5,577 nucleotides of DNA from Candidatus Cloacimonadota bacterium (GTDB lineage: Bacteria; Cloacimonadota; Cloacimonadia; Cloacimonadales; Cloacimonadaceae). The translations under genes and the position numbers were made by a program. The notes beneath the pieces were generated by a model that was not told the origin of the DNA, did not search any database, and was given only the letters and a program-made list of their open reading frames with translations. Of this stretch, positions 5,481 to 5,577 are shown piece after piece; positions within the stretch are counted from its first letter, which is position 1; each line of letters begins with the position of its first letter. Location: contig JALNYD010000191.1 in NCBI GenBank assembly GCA_023230025.1, forward strand, positions 1-5,577. Direction: 5' to 3'.

Positions 5481-5501
5481 GATGAAAACTTATGGCAGCA
5501 G

Positions 5502-5512
5502 CGGCAGCAAAC
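5502..5512 (-). repeat. Right arm of the 11-bp inverted repeat bracketing the DnaA boxes
   Basis: CGGCAGCAAAC, the exact reverse complement of 5316-5326. A CAG also follows both copies, one base further out here. The preceding GGCAGCAGCGGCAGC run is locally repetitive. Confidence 0.55.
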
Positions 5513-5577
5513 CTGATATCGCCACTATTGCCTGGCCTTTGCTTTTGACCTTTACTACCCCATAATCTCCTCTTGGC
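5513..5577. other. Right edge, no supportable gene
   Basis: Two minus-strand frames enter from the right edge and end at about 5427 (about 50 codons) and about 5490 (28 codons). Either could be the tail of a gene starting beyond the window, but they are too short to judge and neither is recognisable. Confidence 0.3.

Larger units (their letters stand above)
5262..5512. other. Candidate replication origin or DnaA-regulated region
   Basis: Three exact DnaA boxes occur within 89 bp (5333-5421). By chance, about 0.17 exact TTATNCACA sites would be expected on both strands of the whole window, assuming equal base frequencies, so the cluster is hard to explain as coincidence. They lie between exact 11-bp inverted copies of GTTTGCTGCCG (5316-5326, 5502-5512). 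Immediately left is an AT-rich stretch (about 5262-5315) that could unwind. The region has no convincing gene. This composition fits oriC, though dnaA, dnaN, rpmH or mnmG are not in view. A DnaA-controlled promoter or a DnaA-titrating site is also possible. The BtpA-family gene on its left is transcribed away from it, as expected for a leading-strand gene next to an origin. Confidence 0.45.

Noticed and set aside
5427..5577. C-terminal end of a minus-strand gene entering from the right edge
   Set aside because: Two competing frames (about 50 and 28 codons) are open and neither is recognisable; too short to support.
1..5577. CRISPR arrays, tRNA or rRNA genes, toxin-antitoxin or phage genes
   Set aside because: Looked for on both strands; no regularly spaced direct repeats, cloverleaf-like segments or recognisable phage or defence proteins were seen.

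Overview
The window looks like chromosome from a free-living anaerobic bacterium in or near the candidate phylum Cloacimonadota (WWE1). That placement is inference. It rests on the large secreted Fn3/jelly-roll protein, which has the style common in Cloacimonadota and Bacteroidota-like genomes, together with moderate GC and AT-rich spacers. No ribosomal or other phylogenetic marker is present.

Layout. (1) Positions 1-364, minus strand: the N-terminal 121 codons of a cytoplasmic, helical, TPR-like protein that runs off the left edge. (2) Positions 365-1082: a 718-bp spacer between divergent genes. It holds a degenerate ~60-bp inverted repeat enclosing about 300 bp and flanked by CAAC on both sides (a possible miniature transposon relic), repeated CAAATCG heptamers, a perfect TTGACA upstream of the left gene, and a small TTCAC/GTGAA inverted repeat upstream of the right gene. 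(3) Positions 1083-3818, plus strand: a complete 911-residue exported multidomain protein. (4) Positions 3819-4054: a convergent spacer with an 11-bp perfect stem hairpin. (5) Positions 4055-4864, minus strand: a complete 269-residue BtpA/SgcQ-family TIM-barrel protein whose start is fixed by a strong AAGGAG. (6) Positions 4865-5246: a leader containing a possible 71-codon small gene of unknown function on the minus strand. (7) Positions 5247-5577: a region without a convincing gene, carrying three exact TTATNCACA DnaA boxes within 89 bp, bracketed by an 11-bp inverted repeat and next to AT-rich DNA.

How the parts relate. The three well-supported genes show no shared pathway. The exported protein probably acts at the cell surface or outside the cell. 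The BtpA-family protein is a cytoplasmic enzyme-like barrel of unsettled function. The TPR-like protein is probably a scaffold or signalling protein. The most notable signal is the DnaA-box cluster at the right end. It could be a chromosomal origin, part of one, or a DnaA-controlled promoter, and the sequence beyond position 5577 would help decide.
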